From JBATTK01 sp049670505 (lineage in GTDB: Bacteria > Bacteroidota > Bacteroidia > Flavobacteriales > Flavobacteriaceae), in contig JBATTK010000138.1 of assembly GCA_049670505.1 (NCBI GenBank), positions 32,166 through 96,165 of the forward strand: a stretch of DNA of 64,000 nt, written 5' to 3'. Both the position numbers and the translations under genes were made by a program. Of this stretch, positions 32,959 to 41,363 are shown in pieces; the stretch's first letter is position 1; the number at the start of each line of letters is the position of its first letter. A model generated the notes under the pieces. That model had not been told where the DNA came from, ran no database searches, and was given only the letters and a program-made list of their open reading frames with translations.

Positions 32959-33705
32959 ATGAAACTTTTAGAAGGAAAAAATGTAATCATAACCGGAGCT
33001 AGCAGGGGCATCGGCATGGGTATTGCCCAAGTATTCGCAGATTATGGGGCCAACCTTGCCTTTACGTACAGTTCTAGCGAGGCACCGGCACTGGAATTGG
33101 AAAAGGAATTGATTTCCAAAGGGGTGAAGGCAAAGGCCTATAAAAGTAATGCGGCCAGTTTTGAGGCTTCCGAAAAATTGATTGCCCAGGTATTGGAAGA
33201 TTTCGGGGGGATAGATGTTTTGATCAATAATGCCGGCATTACCAAGGACAATTTATTGATGCGTATGGGGGAGGAAGATTTTGATAGTGTCATAGCCATC
33301 AATTTAAAATCGGTTTTTAATATGACCAAAGCGGTTCAACGTACCCTATTGAAACAACGTAAGGGCTCTATAATCAATATGAGTAGCGTTGTGGGGGTCA
33401 AAGGAAATGCCGGGCAGGCCAATTATGCCGCTTCCAAAGCAGGGATTATTGGTTTTACCAAATCCGTTGCATTGGAATTGGGTTCAAGAAACATCCGTTG
33501 CAACGCAATCGCCCCGGGCTTTATAGAAACTGAAATGACGGGTAAGCTGGATGAAAAAGTGGTACAGGGTTGGCGAGATGCCATTCCGTTAAAACGAGGG
33601 GGCTCACCGGAAGATGTGGCCAATGCATGTTTGTTCCTGGCTTCCGACTTATCCGCCTATGTTACTGGACAGGTCCTCAACGTAGATGGAGGAATGTTAA
33701 CTTAG
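32959..33705 (+). CDS. fabG: 3-oxoacyl-[acyl-carrier-protein] reductase
   Basis: 248 residues, short-chain dehydrogenase family. It reduces 3-oxoacyl-ACP with NADPH in fatty acid elongation. Cofactor motif ITGASRGIGMGIA (about 11-23), NNAG at ~90, catalytic Ser in INMSSVVGVKGN, Tyr and Lys in NYAASKAG (YxxxK), and the end SAYVTGQVLNVDGGMLT. All FabG signature residues are present. It follows sucD after a strong terminator and has its own promoter. Confidence 0.95.
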   Translation: MKLLEGKNVIITGASRGIGMGIAQVFADYGANLAFTYSSSEAPALELEKELISKGVKAKAYKSNAASFEASEKLIAQVLEDFGGIDVLINNAGITKDNLLMRMGEEDFDSVIAINLKSVFNMTKAVQRTLLKQRKGSIINMSSVVGVKGNAGQANYAASKAGIIGFTKSVALELGSRNIRCNAIAPGFIETEMTGKLDEKVVQGWRDAIPLKRGGSPEDVANACLFLASDLSAYVTGQVLNVDGGMLT

Positions 33706-33742
33706 GGACTGTTTCAAAATAGTCTCTTAATAATAGAAAAAA

Positions 33743-34060
33743 ATGATGTTATATGTAACAACGGACACTATTGCGGGACAAGATATCGTATCCGTTTTGG
33801 GAACGGTTAGGGGAAGTACCGTACGCGCAAGGAATATTGGTAGGGATGTATTTGCCGGTCTAAAGAATATTGTGGGTGGCGAAATTTCGGAATATACCCA
33901 ACTGTTGGCCGACTCAAGGGAGCAGGCCATAAAAAGAATGTTGGACGATGCCCAACGATTGGGAGCGGATGCAGTGGTAAATGTTAGGTTTACCACTTCC
34001 CAAGTAATGCAAGGGGCGGCCGAAATGTTGGCATATGGAACTGCCGTAAAACTAAAATAA
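33743..34060 (+). CDS. YbjQ/UPF0145 family protein
   Basis: 105 residues. A small oligomeric alpha-beta protein of the YbjQ (DUF74) family: LYVTTDTIAGQDIVSVLGTV, then GLKNIVGGEISEYTQLLADS and GADAVVNVRFTTSQV. Family members form pentamers; the cellular role is unclear, and heavy-metal binding has been suggested from the fold. The ATG pair at 33743/33746 leaves the start ambiguous by one codon. It is followed directly by a tiny membrane-protein reading frame and a VWA membrane protein. Confidence 0.88.
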   Translation: MMLYVTTDTIAGQDIVSVLGTVRGSTVRARNIGRDVFAGLKNIVGGEISEYTQLLADSREQAIKRMLDDAQRLGADAVVNVRFTTSQVMQGAAEMLAYGTAVKLK

Positions 34061-34197
34061 CTTTAATTATCGCATATCTTTCTATCATAGGTATCGTTCT
34101 TCTTTATGGCAGTATTTTTTTCATACTCGTATATCTTATCGTAAAAAGAATCGAAGAAAAGAAAAAAGAAGATTTTGAGAAGAGAGACCATTAGTAG
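34057..34197 (+). CDS. Possible small membrane protein without a canonical start
   Basis: An open frame of about 46 codons between the ybjQ-like stop and the ATG at 34198. It encodes a hydrophobic helix (IIGIVLLYGSIFFILVYLIV) followed by a charged tail (KRIEEKKKEDFEKRDH). The composition is protein-like, and its TAG touches the next start codon. No ATG, GTG or TTG is available in frame; ATA 34057 or ATT 34066 would be needed. It may be real with a rare start, coupled to the ybjQ-like stop. Confidence 0.35.
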
Positions 34198-36231
34198 ATG
34201 CAGACAGGAACATTAGTATTGATCATAGTAGCCGTAATAGTGGCCTTGGGAGTAGTACTGTTCCAGTATTACTACAAAGTCAAGAAAAGGGGAAAGTTGA
34301 CCGTTATTCTTTCCTTGCTCCGTTTTGTAACGCTATTGAGTGCTTTTTTACTGCTTATCAATCCGCAGTTCACCAAGAATTCCTATGAATTGGAGAAGGC
34401 CAACCTTGTCCTTTTAGTAGATAACTCCTCGTCTATTGAAACTTCTGACGGACAAGCAAGTATTGAAACGATATTGAATGAAATAAAGGGAAATATAGGG
34501 ATTTCAGAGGTGTTCCATTTACAACAATATAGTTTTGGTGCCCGTTTAAACGATACCGATACCTTATCGTTTACCGAAAAAAACACCAATATTACCAAGG
34601 GGATGGAGGCTATTGACGAAATCTATGCCCATACCAATACAGTGGTTGTACTATTGACCGATGGCAACCAAACACTTGGGGAAGACTACGAGTTCTATAA
34701 TGGAAATCAGGAGTTTCCGATATATCCCATTGCCATAGGGGATACCACAAGGTATGAAGATGTAAGGATCGATCAGTTAAATCTCAATAAGTATGCCTTT
34801 CTAAACAACAAATATCCCATAGAGATCTATGTTTCTTATGAGGGTAGTGGCACGGCAAGGACTTCCGTTAACATAGCTATAGATGGGAAAAGGGTATTCA
34901 ATGAAATTGTAACACTTTCCGGCAGTTCCAATACCAAGACGATCAGTACCTTGCTTGATGCCGATGTAGTCGGTTTAAAGACCTTACAGGTACAAGTGGC
35001 ACCGATCCGCAATGAAAGAAACAAGGCAAACAATCAAAAAACCATTGCCATTGAGGTTATCGATGAAAAAACTAAGATCGCTATTATTACGGATGTATTG
35101 CATCCGGATATCGGGGCATTGACAAAGGCTATACAAAGTAACGAGCAACGTTCCGTGTCCATTAAGAGGCCTAATACCAGTAGTAGTGATTTAGAGGATG
35201 TGGATATCTTTATTTTATATCAACCAAATACTACCTTCGGTACGGTATATGAGTACATTAAACAAAAAAAGGCAAATACGTTTACCATCACCGGGCCAAA
35301 AACGGATTGGCGTTTTTTGAACAAGGCCCAAAACAGTTTTGAAAAAAACAGTTACGAACAAACGGAAGAAATTACGCCTATACTGAACGCAGGCTTTACC
35401 ATTTTCAATACCGCAGATTTCTCGGTACAGGAATTTCCTCCTTTGGAAGGTAATCTAGGGGAAACCATTATCAGCAAATCCCATGAAGTTGTATTAGGGC
35501 AGCGCGTAAAGGGTGTGGCCCTAAATGAGCCTTTGCTCGCGGTTATTGGAAACGATTTGGAAAGGGAAGCGATTCTTTTGGGTGAAAACGTATGGAAGTG
35601 GCGCGTTCAAACCTATCGAAATGACCGGAGCTTCAAAAATTTTGATGATTTCATAGGCAAGATTATGTTGTATTTGTCCACGAACAAGTCAAAGGAGCGC
35701 CTGGCAATAGATTATGAATCTGTGTACCGGGGGACCAATGAGGCAAAAATTACCGCAACTTATTTTGACAAGGCCTTTGTCTTTGATGCCAATGCCACCC
35801 TGACCTTAAAATTAAAGGGAAAGGAAAATGGGATTTCCAGAGAAATTCCCATGCTGTTAAAAGGGGGATATTATGAGGCCGATCTCAGTGATCTATCTGC
35901 AGGATCCTATAATTTTACCACTATGGTTACAGGTGAAAACCTTACGAAATCCGGAAATTTCACCATCCTGGATTTTGATGTGGAGCAGCAATTTTTATCC
36001 AGCGACTATAACAAACTAGGTCGCTTGGCCGAACGCACCGATGGTAAGTTGTATTTTCCTTCGCAAACCAATTCCTTTATAGCGGATTTATTGGCGGAAA
36101 AGCGCTTTGTACCCACACAGAAAAGCAAGCAAAATGTCGTATCTTTGATCGATTTCAGATTCCTATTGGGAATTATCGTTGCTGCCTTGGCTGCAGAATG
36201 GTTTATCAGGAAATATAACGGACTAATTTAA
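34198..36231 (+). CDS. VWA domain membrane protein
   Basis: 677 residues. Two N-terminal membrane helices (about 5-25 and 38-60) precede a von Willebrand A domain with the MIDAS motif DNSSS (LVLLVDNSSSIETS, ~75-80) and VVVLLTDGNQTLGED. A long extracytoplasmic region follows, and a final helix near the C-terminus (LGIIVAALAAEWFI) anchors it. It resembles Bacteroidota membrane VWA proteins related to BatA/BatB-type stress proteins. It lies 11 bp upstream of a prohibitin gene on the same strand, which suggests joint work in envelope maintenance. Confidence 0.88.
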   Translation: MQTGTLVLIIVAVIVALGVVLFQYYYKVKKRGKLTVILSLLRFVTLLSAFLLLINPQFTKNSYELEKANLVLLVDNSSSIETSDGQASIETILNEIKGNIGISEVFHLQQYSFGARLNDTDTLSFTEKNTNITKGMEAIDEIYAHTNTVVVLLTDGNQTLGEDYEFYNGNQEFPIYPIAIGDTTRYEDVRIDQLNLNKYAFLNNKYPIEIYVSYEGSGTARTSVNIAIDGKRVFNEIVTLSGSSNTKTISTLLDADVVGLKTLQVQVAPIRNERNKANNQKTIAIEVIDEKTKIAIITDVLHPDIGALTKAIQSNEQRSVSIKRPNTSSSDLEDVDIFILYQPNTTFGTVYEYIKQKKANTFTITGPKTDWRFLNKAQNSFEKNSYEQTEEITPILNAGFTIFNTADFSVQEFPPLEGNLGETIISKSHEVVLGQRVKGVALNEPLLAVIGNDLEREAILLGENVWKWRVQTYRNDRSFKNFDDFIGKIMLYLSTNKSKERLAIDYESVYRGTNEAKITATYFDKAFVFDANATLTLKLKGKENGISREIPMLLKGGYYEADLSDLSAGSYNFTTMVTGENLTKSGNFTILDFDVEQQFLSSDYNKLGRLAERTDGKLYFPSQTNSFIADLLAEKRFVPTQKSKQNVVSLIDFRFLLGIIVAALAAEWFIRKYNGLI

Positions 36232-36242
36232 AAACAAAACTA

Positions 36243-37058
36243 ATGGACAAATTACCAAAGATTGCGCTGCCCGCAATATTTATCATTATTATATTTATTA
36301 TTTTGATTTCCAAATCGGCCATAACCATTGGCTCAGGAGAGGCCGGAGTGCTCTATAAAACCTTTGGCGGAGGTGTGGTAACCGATGAGCCTCCTCTGGG
36401 AGAGGGTTTTCATATTGTTGCCCCATGGAACAAAGTATATATTTATGAGGTACGCCAGCAAGAAGTATTTGAAAAAATGCAAGTACTTTCTTCCAACGGA
36501 CTGGAAATTAAGCTCGATGCATCGGCTTGGTTTGAACCGAAGAGGGAATTGTTGGGAAAATTACATCAAGAAAAAGGAGAGGCTTATATACAACGGGTGT
36601 TGTTACCTACCATTCGTTCCGCGGCCAGGAGCGTTGTAGGCCGCTATACGCCAGAGCAATTGTATTCTAGCAAACGAGATGCCATACAAGAGGAGATTTT
36701 TGAGGAGACCAAGAAAATTGTAGATGGCCAATACATTCAACTGAATGAGATTTTAGTACGGGACGTTACCTTACCGGCAACCATAAAGGAAGCTATCGAA
36801 CGTAAATTGAAGCAAGAACAGGAATCCTTGGAATATGAATTTCGATTAGTGACCGCCTCAAAAGAAGCCGAAAAAGTACGTATAGAGGCACAGGGAAAGG
36901 CGGATGCCAACAAGATCCTAAGTGCCTCCCTAACAGATAAGATTTTACAGGATAAAGGGATTGATGCCACTCTGGAACTCTCCAAATCACCCAACGCTAA
37001 AGTTGTGATCGTGGGTAGTGGCGATTCCGGACTTCCATTGATTTTAGGTAACAATTAA
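36243..37058 (+). CDS. Prohibitin family (SPFH/Band 7) protein
   Basis: 271 residues. One N-terminal membrane anchor (about 7-27), an SPFH domain (~30-200; GEAGVLYKTFGGGVV, GEGFHIVAPWNKVYIYEVRQ) and a coiled-coil end (EQESLEYEFRLVTASKEAEK). Prohibitins build large ring assemblies in membranes and modulate FtsH-type proteolysis in other organisms. It is preceded by the VWA membrane protein, 11 bp away, and followed by the histidine operon leader region. Confidence 0.93.
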   Translation: MDKLPKIALPAIFIIIIFIILISKSAITIGSGEAGVLYKTFGGGVVTDEPPLGEGFHIVAPWNKVYIYEVRQQEVFEKMQVLSSNGLEIKLDASAWFEPKRELLGKLHQEKGEAYIQRVLLPTIRSAARSVVGRYTPEQLYSSKRDAIQEEIFEETKKIVDGQYIQLNEILVRDVTLPATIKEAIERKLKQEQESLEYEFRLVTASKEAEKVRIEAQGKADANKILSASLTDKILQDKGIDATLELSKSPNAKVVIVGSGDSGLPLILGNN

Positions 37059-37136
37059 GGTTTTATTTGTGATATAGGCTTTTTTTTCCGATTTAATTTT
37101 CCTGAATTGGAAATATATTCTAATTTTACCCCGGTT

Positions 37137-37190
37137 ATGAGAAACAACACTGTACATCATCATTTTTACATTCACGCTCAGGCGAGGTAA
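37137..37190 (+). CDS. hisL: Histidine operon leader peptide
   Basis: A 17-codon frame, MRNNTVHHHFYIHAQAR, with four His codons (three consecutive), ending at TAA 37190. It sits 156 bp upstream of hisG and 31 bp before a terminator hairpin. This is the layout of transcription attenuation: with enough charged His-tRNA the ribosome finishes and the terminator forms; when it stalls at the His codons, read-through occurs. Confidence 0.85.
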   Translation: MRNNTVHHHFYIHAQAR

Positions 37191-37221
37191 AAGTGTATTG
37201 TAGTAGTACAAGATATATGAG

Positions 37222-37255
37222 ACCCGTTTGAGAAATCAAGCGGGTTTTGTTTTTG
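37222..37255 (+). terminator. Attenuator terminator of the histidine operon
   Basis: ACCCGTTTGA (37222-37231) pairs with TCAAGCGGGT (37236-37245), one G-U pair and a GAAA-type loop, followed by TTTGTTTTT. It lies after the His-rich leader peptide and before hisG. Confidence 0.8.
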
Positions 37256-37346
37256 ATACGGTTTTCACTTCCATGAACCTACCTAATTGGTGACCGGGAA
37301 GGGAGTTGTAGTAAAATTTTAATAGTAACACGGATAACGCATAATA

Positions 37347-38204
37347 ATGACAAAGATTAGAATAGCCATTCAGAAGTCGGGCAGACTTAATCAGGATTCC
37401 TTAAAAATATTGAAGGACTGTGGGATATCCATAGATAATGGAAAAGATCAACTAAAAGCGGCATCAAGGAATTTTCCCATGGAAGTATTTTACCTTCGAA
37501 ACGGGGACATTCCGCAATATCTGAGAGATGGGGTAGTGGATATCGCCATCATAGGCGAGAATGTTTTGATAGAAAAAGGAGAGGATATTGTAGTAGCCGA
37601 GAAATTAGGTTTTTCCAAGTGCAAAGTATCCCTTGCCGTACCTAAATCGACCACCTACGATTCCGTTACCGATTTTGAGGGGAAACGTATTGCCACTTCC
37701 TATCCCAATACGGTTAAAAATTATTTGAAAGGGAAAGGGGTAAAAGCCGAGTTACACATTATCAACGGTTCCGTAGAGATTGCCCCGAATATTGGTCTGG
37801 CCGATGCCATATGCGATATCGTATCCAGCGGCAGTACCCTCTTTAAAAATAATTTAAAGGAGGTAGAGACCCTATTGAAAAGCGAAGCCGTATTGGCCGT
37901 ATCGCCCAAGATTTCGGAAGAACGAAAAGAAATCCTGAAAAAGCTACAATTCCGTATCAACTCGGTTTTACAAGCCAGGCAATCCAAATATGTTTTGTTG
38001 AACGCACCCCATGGGAAATTAGATGCCATTATACGGATTTTACCCGGAATGCGCAGCCCCACGGTACTCCCTTTGGCCGAGGAGGGCTGGAGTTCGGTGC
38101 ATACCGTAATCCATAAAGATAAATTTTGGGAGGTAATCGACGAATTAAAACAGGCCGGGGCCGAGGGTATATTAGTGTGCCCTATAGAAAAAATGGTATT
38201 GTAA
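37347..38204 (+). CDS. hisG: ATP phosphoribosyltransferase (long form)
   Basis: 285 residues. First committed step of histidine synthesis: ATP + PRPP to phosphoribosyl-ATP. The PRPP-binding region is seen in ADAICDIVSSGSTLFKNNL; IRIAIQKSGRLNQDSLKIL is at the N-terminus. The C-terminal ~75 residues form the ferredoxin-like ACT-type domain found in the long HisG form, which gives feedback inhibition by histidine and removes the need for HisZ. It is the first structural gene after the leader peptide and attenuator. Confidence 0.97.
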   Translation: MTKIRIAIQKSGRLNQDSLKILKDCGISIDNGKDQLKAASRNFPMEVFYLRNGDIPQYLRDGVVDIAIIGENVLIEKGEDIVVAEKLGFSKCKVSLAVPKSTTYDSVTDFEGKRIATSYPNTVKNYLKGKGVKAELHIINGSVEIAPNIGLADAICDIVSSGSTLFKNNLKEVETLLKSEAVLAVSPKISEERKEILKKLQFRINSVLQARQSKYVLLNAPHGKLDAIIRILPGMRSPTVLPLAEEGWSSVHTVIHKDKFWEVIDELKQAGAEGILVCPIEKMVL

Positions 38205-38259
38205 TTCAAGAATAGGGAGGTTTTAAAAACCTTATCGATCTAGAATAAAAAAGACAAGC

Positions 38260-38679
38260 ATGTTTGTTATCAAGTTTATAAAAGAAAATCAAATGGATAC
38301 CATACTCCCCTTATTGGGACAAATGAATCCTAAGATTTCAACGAAAACATTGGTAAGCAGACTCGCTGATATGCGTTTACAAGGATATCAATGTGTGGGG
38401 GTATATGACAAAGATAAGTTGGTAGGCATTTCCGGAATTTGGATTTTGACCAAATATTACGTTGGGAAACATATAGAGCCGGATAATGTATTCATACTGC
38501 CGGAATATCAAGGAAAAGGAATCGGTCTACTATTGATGAAATGGATTTTTGATTATGCAAGATCAATTGGATGTACCGCATCTGAACTAAACTGTTATGT
38601 GAAAAACAAGGCGGGTCAAAAATTTTGGAAGTATATGGGGTATGAGGTTGTGGCATATCATTATCAAAAACAACTATAA
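38260..38679 (+). CDS. GNAT family N-acetyltransferase
   Basis: 139 residues. Acetyl-CoA-binding loop: LPEYQGKGIGLLLMKWIFDY (Q-x-x-G-x-G type, about residues 87-106). The C-terminal part has KNKAGQKFWKYMGYEV, typical of GNAT ends. Substrate unknown. It sits between hisG and hisD on the same strand with short gaps, so it is probably transcribed with the histidine operon; a second, different GNAT gene lies between hisH and hisA. Confidence 0.88.
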   Translation: MFVIKFIKENQMDTILPLLGQMNPKISTKTLVSRLADMRLQGYQCVGVYDKDKLVGISGIWILTKYYVGKHIEPDNVFILPEYQGKGIGLLLMKWIFDYARSIGCTASELNCYVKNKAGQKFWKYMGYEVVAYHYQKQL

Positions 38680-38683
38680 CGGA

Positions 38684-39970
38684 ATGAAGAAAATATATAA
38701 TCCACCTAGGAAAGATTGGAAAATGGTCTTAAAACGACCTACACAGACCGTTGCGGATATTGAAGATACGGTAAGCACCGTTTTCACTGAAATCAAAAAA
38801 GAAGGGGATACCGGTTTGAAACGATATACCCAAAAGTTCGACCATGTGGAGATACAGGATTTACGGGTATCTGAAGCGGAAGTAGAAGAAGCGCAAAATT
38901 TGGTTTCTTCCGAACTAAAGGCCGCCATTAAAGCGGCTAAATCCAATATTAAAAAATTCCACGAAGCCCAGAAAACAGGAAAAGTGGAAGTTGAGACCAC
39001 TGATGGCGTCCAGTGTTGGCAGGAGAAACGACCCATACAACGGGTTGGATTGTATATTCCGGGGGGAACTGCTCCCTTGTTCTCTACGATTTTAATGCTC
39101 GCGGTACCGGCGACCATTGCAGGATGTGAGGAGATCATACTATGTTCGCCACCCGATAGGGATGGCAAAATCCATCCGGCCATACTATACACGGCGAGGC
39201 TATGTGGGCTTACCCAAATTTTTAAGGTAGGGGGCATACAGGCTATTGCGGCGATGACCTTTGGTACGGAAAGTATTCCGCAAGTATATAAAATATTCGG
39301 TCCGGGGAATCAATATGTCACGGTAGCGAAACAGATCGCTACAAAATATGGAGTGGCCATAGATATGCCGGCAGGCCCCAGCGAACTCCTTGTCGTAGCG
39401 GACGATACGGCAAATGCGGCCTTTGTAGCTTCCGATTTACTGAGTCAGGCAGAACATGGTGTGGATAGTCAGGTTATTTTGGTAGCTACCTCAAAAAAGA
39501 TGATAGATGCCGTTGAAATTGAAGTTGAAAAGCAAATAAGAGCGTTGCCCAGAAAAGAAATTGCGCAACAGGCCATTGCGAATAGTAAATTGATTTATGT
39601 GGAAGATGACGAAACTGCTATTGATCTCATCAACGAATATGGGCCGGAGCACTATATCGTTTGTGTGGCCAATGAGGACTTTTATATAGAGCGTACGATG
39701 AATGCGGGGTCGGTATTTATTGGTAATTACACCCCGGAAAGTGCTGGGGATTATGCTTCTGGCACCAACCATACCTTACCTACCAATGGCTATGCAAAGC
39801 AGTATAGCGGGGTGAATTTGGATAGTTTTATGAAGAGCATGACCTTTCAAAAAATATCGGAGAAAGGGATTCAAAATATCGGAAGGACCGTTGAACTCAT
39901 GGCCGAGGCCGAAGGATTGCAGGCTCATAAAAATGCGGTCAGCTTACGGTTAAAAAATTTGGAACAATAG
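38684..39970 (+). CDS. hisD: Histidinol dehydrogenase
   Basis: About 428 residues from MKKIYNPPRKDW (ATG 38684, 4 bp after the preceding GNAT stop); an open frame further upstream overlaps that gene and is unlikely to be used. Zinc-dependent oxidation of histidinol to histidine with two NAD. Conserved segments: GLYIPGGTAPLFSTILMLAV, FGPGNQYVTVAKQ, DMPAGPSELLVVAD, LSQAEHGVDSQV and the catalytic GPEHY with its Glu-His pair. All are intact. Confidence 0.96.
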   Translation: MKKIYNPPRKDWKMVLKRPTQTVADIEDTVSTVFTEIKKEGDTGLKRYTQKFDHVEIQDLRVSEAEVEEAQNLVSSELKAAIKAAKSNIKKFHEAQKTGKVEVETTDGVQCWQEKRPIQRVGLYIPGGTAPLFSTILMLAVPATIAGCEEIILCSPPDRDGKIHPAILYTARLCGLTQIFKVGGIQAIAAMTFGTESIPQVYKIFGPGNQYVTVAKQIATKYGVAIDMPAGPSELLVVADDTANAAFVASDLLSQAEHGVDSQVILVATSKKMIDAVEIEVEKQIRALPRKEIAQQAIANSKLIYVEDDETAIDLINEYGPEHYIVCVANEDFYIERTMNAGSVFIGNYTPESAGDYASGTNHTLPTNGYAKQYSGVNLDSFMKSMTFQKISEKGIQNIGRTVELMAEAEGLQAHKNAVSLRLKNLEQ

Positions 39971-40077
39971 CCTCTTTGGAAAAGGGAGGATGACAACAAC
40001 ATACGAGGCGTATTTTGCTCCTGGTCGAATATCGTTCCTGATAATCGGCACTAGAGGAACGGAAGAAAAAAAGACAT

Positions 40078-41133
40078 ATGAACAGCACTTTTAATATAGA
40101 AGACCTGATCCGGGAAAGTATTAAAGATTTAAGGCCATATTCCTCCGCACGGGACGAGTATGTGTCCGATGGTTCCCGGATGGTATTTTTGGATGCCAAT
40201 GAGAATCCGTTCGAGACCGGGATAAATCGTTATCCAGATCCTAGGCAACGCAACTTAAAAGCAGCATTGGCCAAGCAAAAGGGGGTCGGTGTCCACAATA
40301 TGCTATTGGGAAATGGAAGTGATGAAGTATTGGATCTCATATTTAGGGCTTTCTGTGAACCAAAAGTGGATAATATCATCACCTTACCGCCAACCTACGG
40401 CATGTATAAGGTTTTGGCAGGAATAAATGCCATTGAGAATAAAGAGGTCCTTTTGACGGATACGTTTGAACCGGATGTTGATGGAATATTAAAGAAAGTT
40501 ACAAACCATACGAAGCTAATTTTCCTTTGTTCCCCAAATAATCCTACCGGAAATAGCTTTACGGACGAAAGTATTCTAAAATTATTGGATCGTTTTAAGG
40601 GATTGATCGTGGTAGACGAAGCTTATATTGATTTTTCCCCTAAGGAAAGTTGGTTACATCGGTTGGAAAAATATCCTAATTTAATTGTAACACAAACACT
40701 TTCCAAGGCATATGGTATGGCAGGTATCCGGCTTGGGATTTGCTATGCTTCAAAAGAAGTTATTGCTATTTTAAACCGTATAAAGCCACCTTATAACGTA
40801 AACGAACTAACACAGCAAAGCGCTTTGGAACGGGTAATGAACAGGGAATTGGTGAGGACCGAAGTTGCTGAAATATTAAAGGAAAAGGAAACCTTGGCAA
40901 AAGAACTGTCCAGTATCAAGTGTATTACGATGGTATACCCTTCGGATGCTAATTTTGTTTTGGTAAAAGTAGATGATGCGGACAAACGATACCAACAATT
41001 ATTGGAAAGGAAAATTGTGGTCAGGAATAGAAGCACACAGCCACGCTGTGAAAATACCTTGCGTTTTACGGTGGGGACAAAGGAAGAGAACGCTAAATTG
41101 ATACAAGGTTTGGCAGCAATTTCTGAATCCTGA
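40078..41133 (+). CDS. hisC: Histidinol-phosphate aminotransferase
   Basis: 351 residues, fold type I PLP enzyme. Transfers the amino group from glutamate to imidazole-acetol phosphate. Motifs: FLDANENPFETGINRYPDP at the N-terminus, LGNGSDEVLDLIFRAF, SPNNPTGNSF, VVDEAYIDFS and the PLP Lys in TLSKAYGMAGIRLG (about residue 209). The N-terminal 20 residues are rather polar; the ATG at 40078 is a good start. It lies 107 bp after hisD and about 230 bp before hisB. Confidence 0.96.
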   Translation: MNSTFNIEDLIRESIKDLRPYSSARDEYVSDGSRMVFLDANENPFETGINRYPDPRQRNLKAALAKQKGVGVHNMLLGNGSDEVLDLIFRAFCEPKVDNIITLPPTYGMYKVLAGINAIENKEVLLTDTFEPDVDGILKKVTNHTKLIFLCSPNNPTGNSFTDESILKLLDRFKGLIVVDEAYIDFSPKESWLHRLEKYPNLIVTQTLSKAYGMAGIRLGICYASKEVIAILNRIKPPYNVNELTQQSALERVMNRELVRTEVAEILKEKETLAKELSSIKCITMVYPSDANFVLVKVDDADKRYQQLLERKIVVRNRSTQPRCENTLRFTVGTKEENAKLIQGLAAISES

Positions 41134-41288
41134 ACTTGTTTTGGGAACTATGGTAGTAGTTATAATTAAAATAGATCGATGAGACCCTGAAAAGAGTTTA
41201 GGGTTTCCATAATTGGATATGATGAAACGAACATTAAGAAATTTTAAAACGTACTTTGCAGGGCGGAAAGCTTTAAAATTTTTAATGG

Positions 41289-41324
41289 GAGAGCGTAGCG
41301 GTTACATACGTTCTCAATTTTTTT
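41289..41324 (+). terminator. Terminator-like hairpin upstream of hisB
   Basis: GAGAGCGT (41289-41296) pairs with ACGTTCTC (41308-41315, one G-U pair) and is followed by AATTTTTTT. It lies in the 230-bp gap between hisC and hisB, where it could reduce expression of the distal operon. A 35-codon frame (41220-41327) covers it but has no His bias. Confidence 0.5.
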
Positions 41325-41363
41325 AATTGATTCATTATCAAGAAATTAAAAAGATTTAAACGT

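Noticed and set aside
41220..41327. 35-codon frame upstream of hisB considered as a second leader peptide
   Set aside because: It contains no histidine codons; only the overlapping hairpin is kept as a possible terminator.
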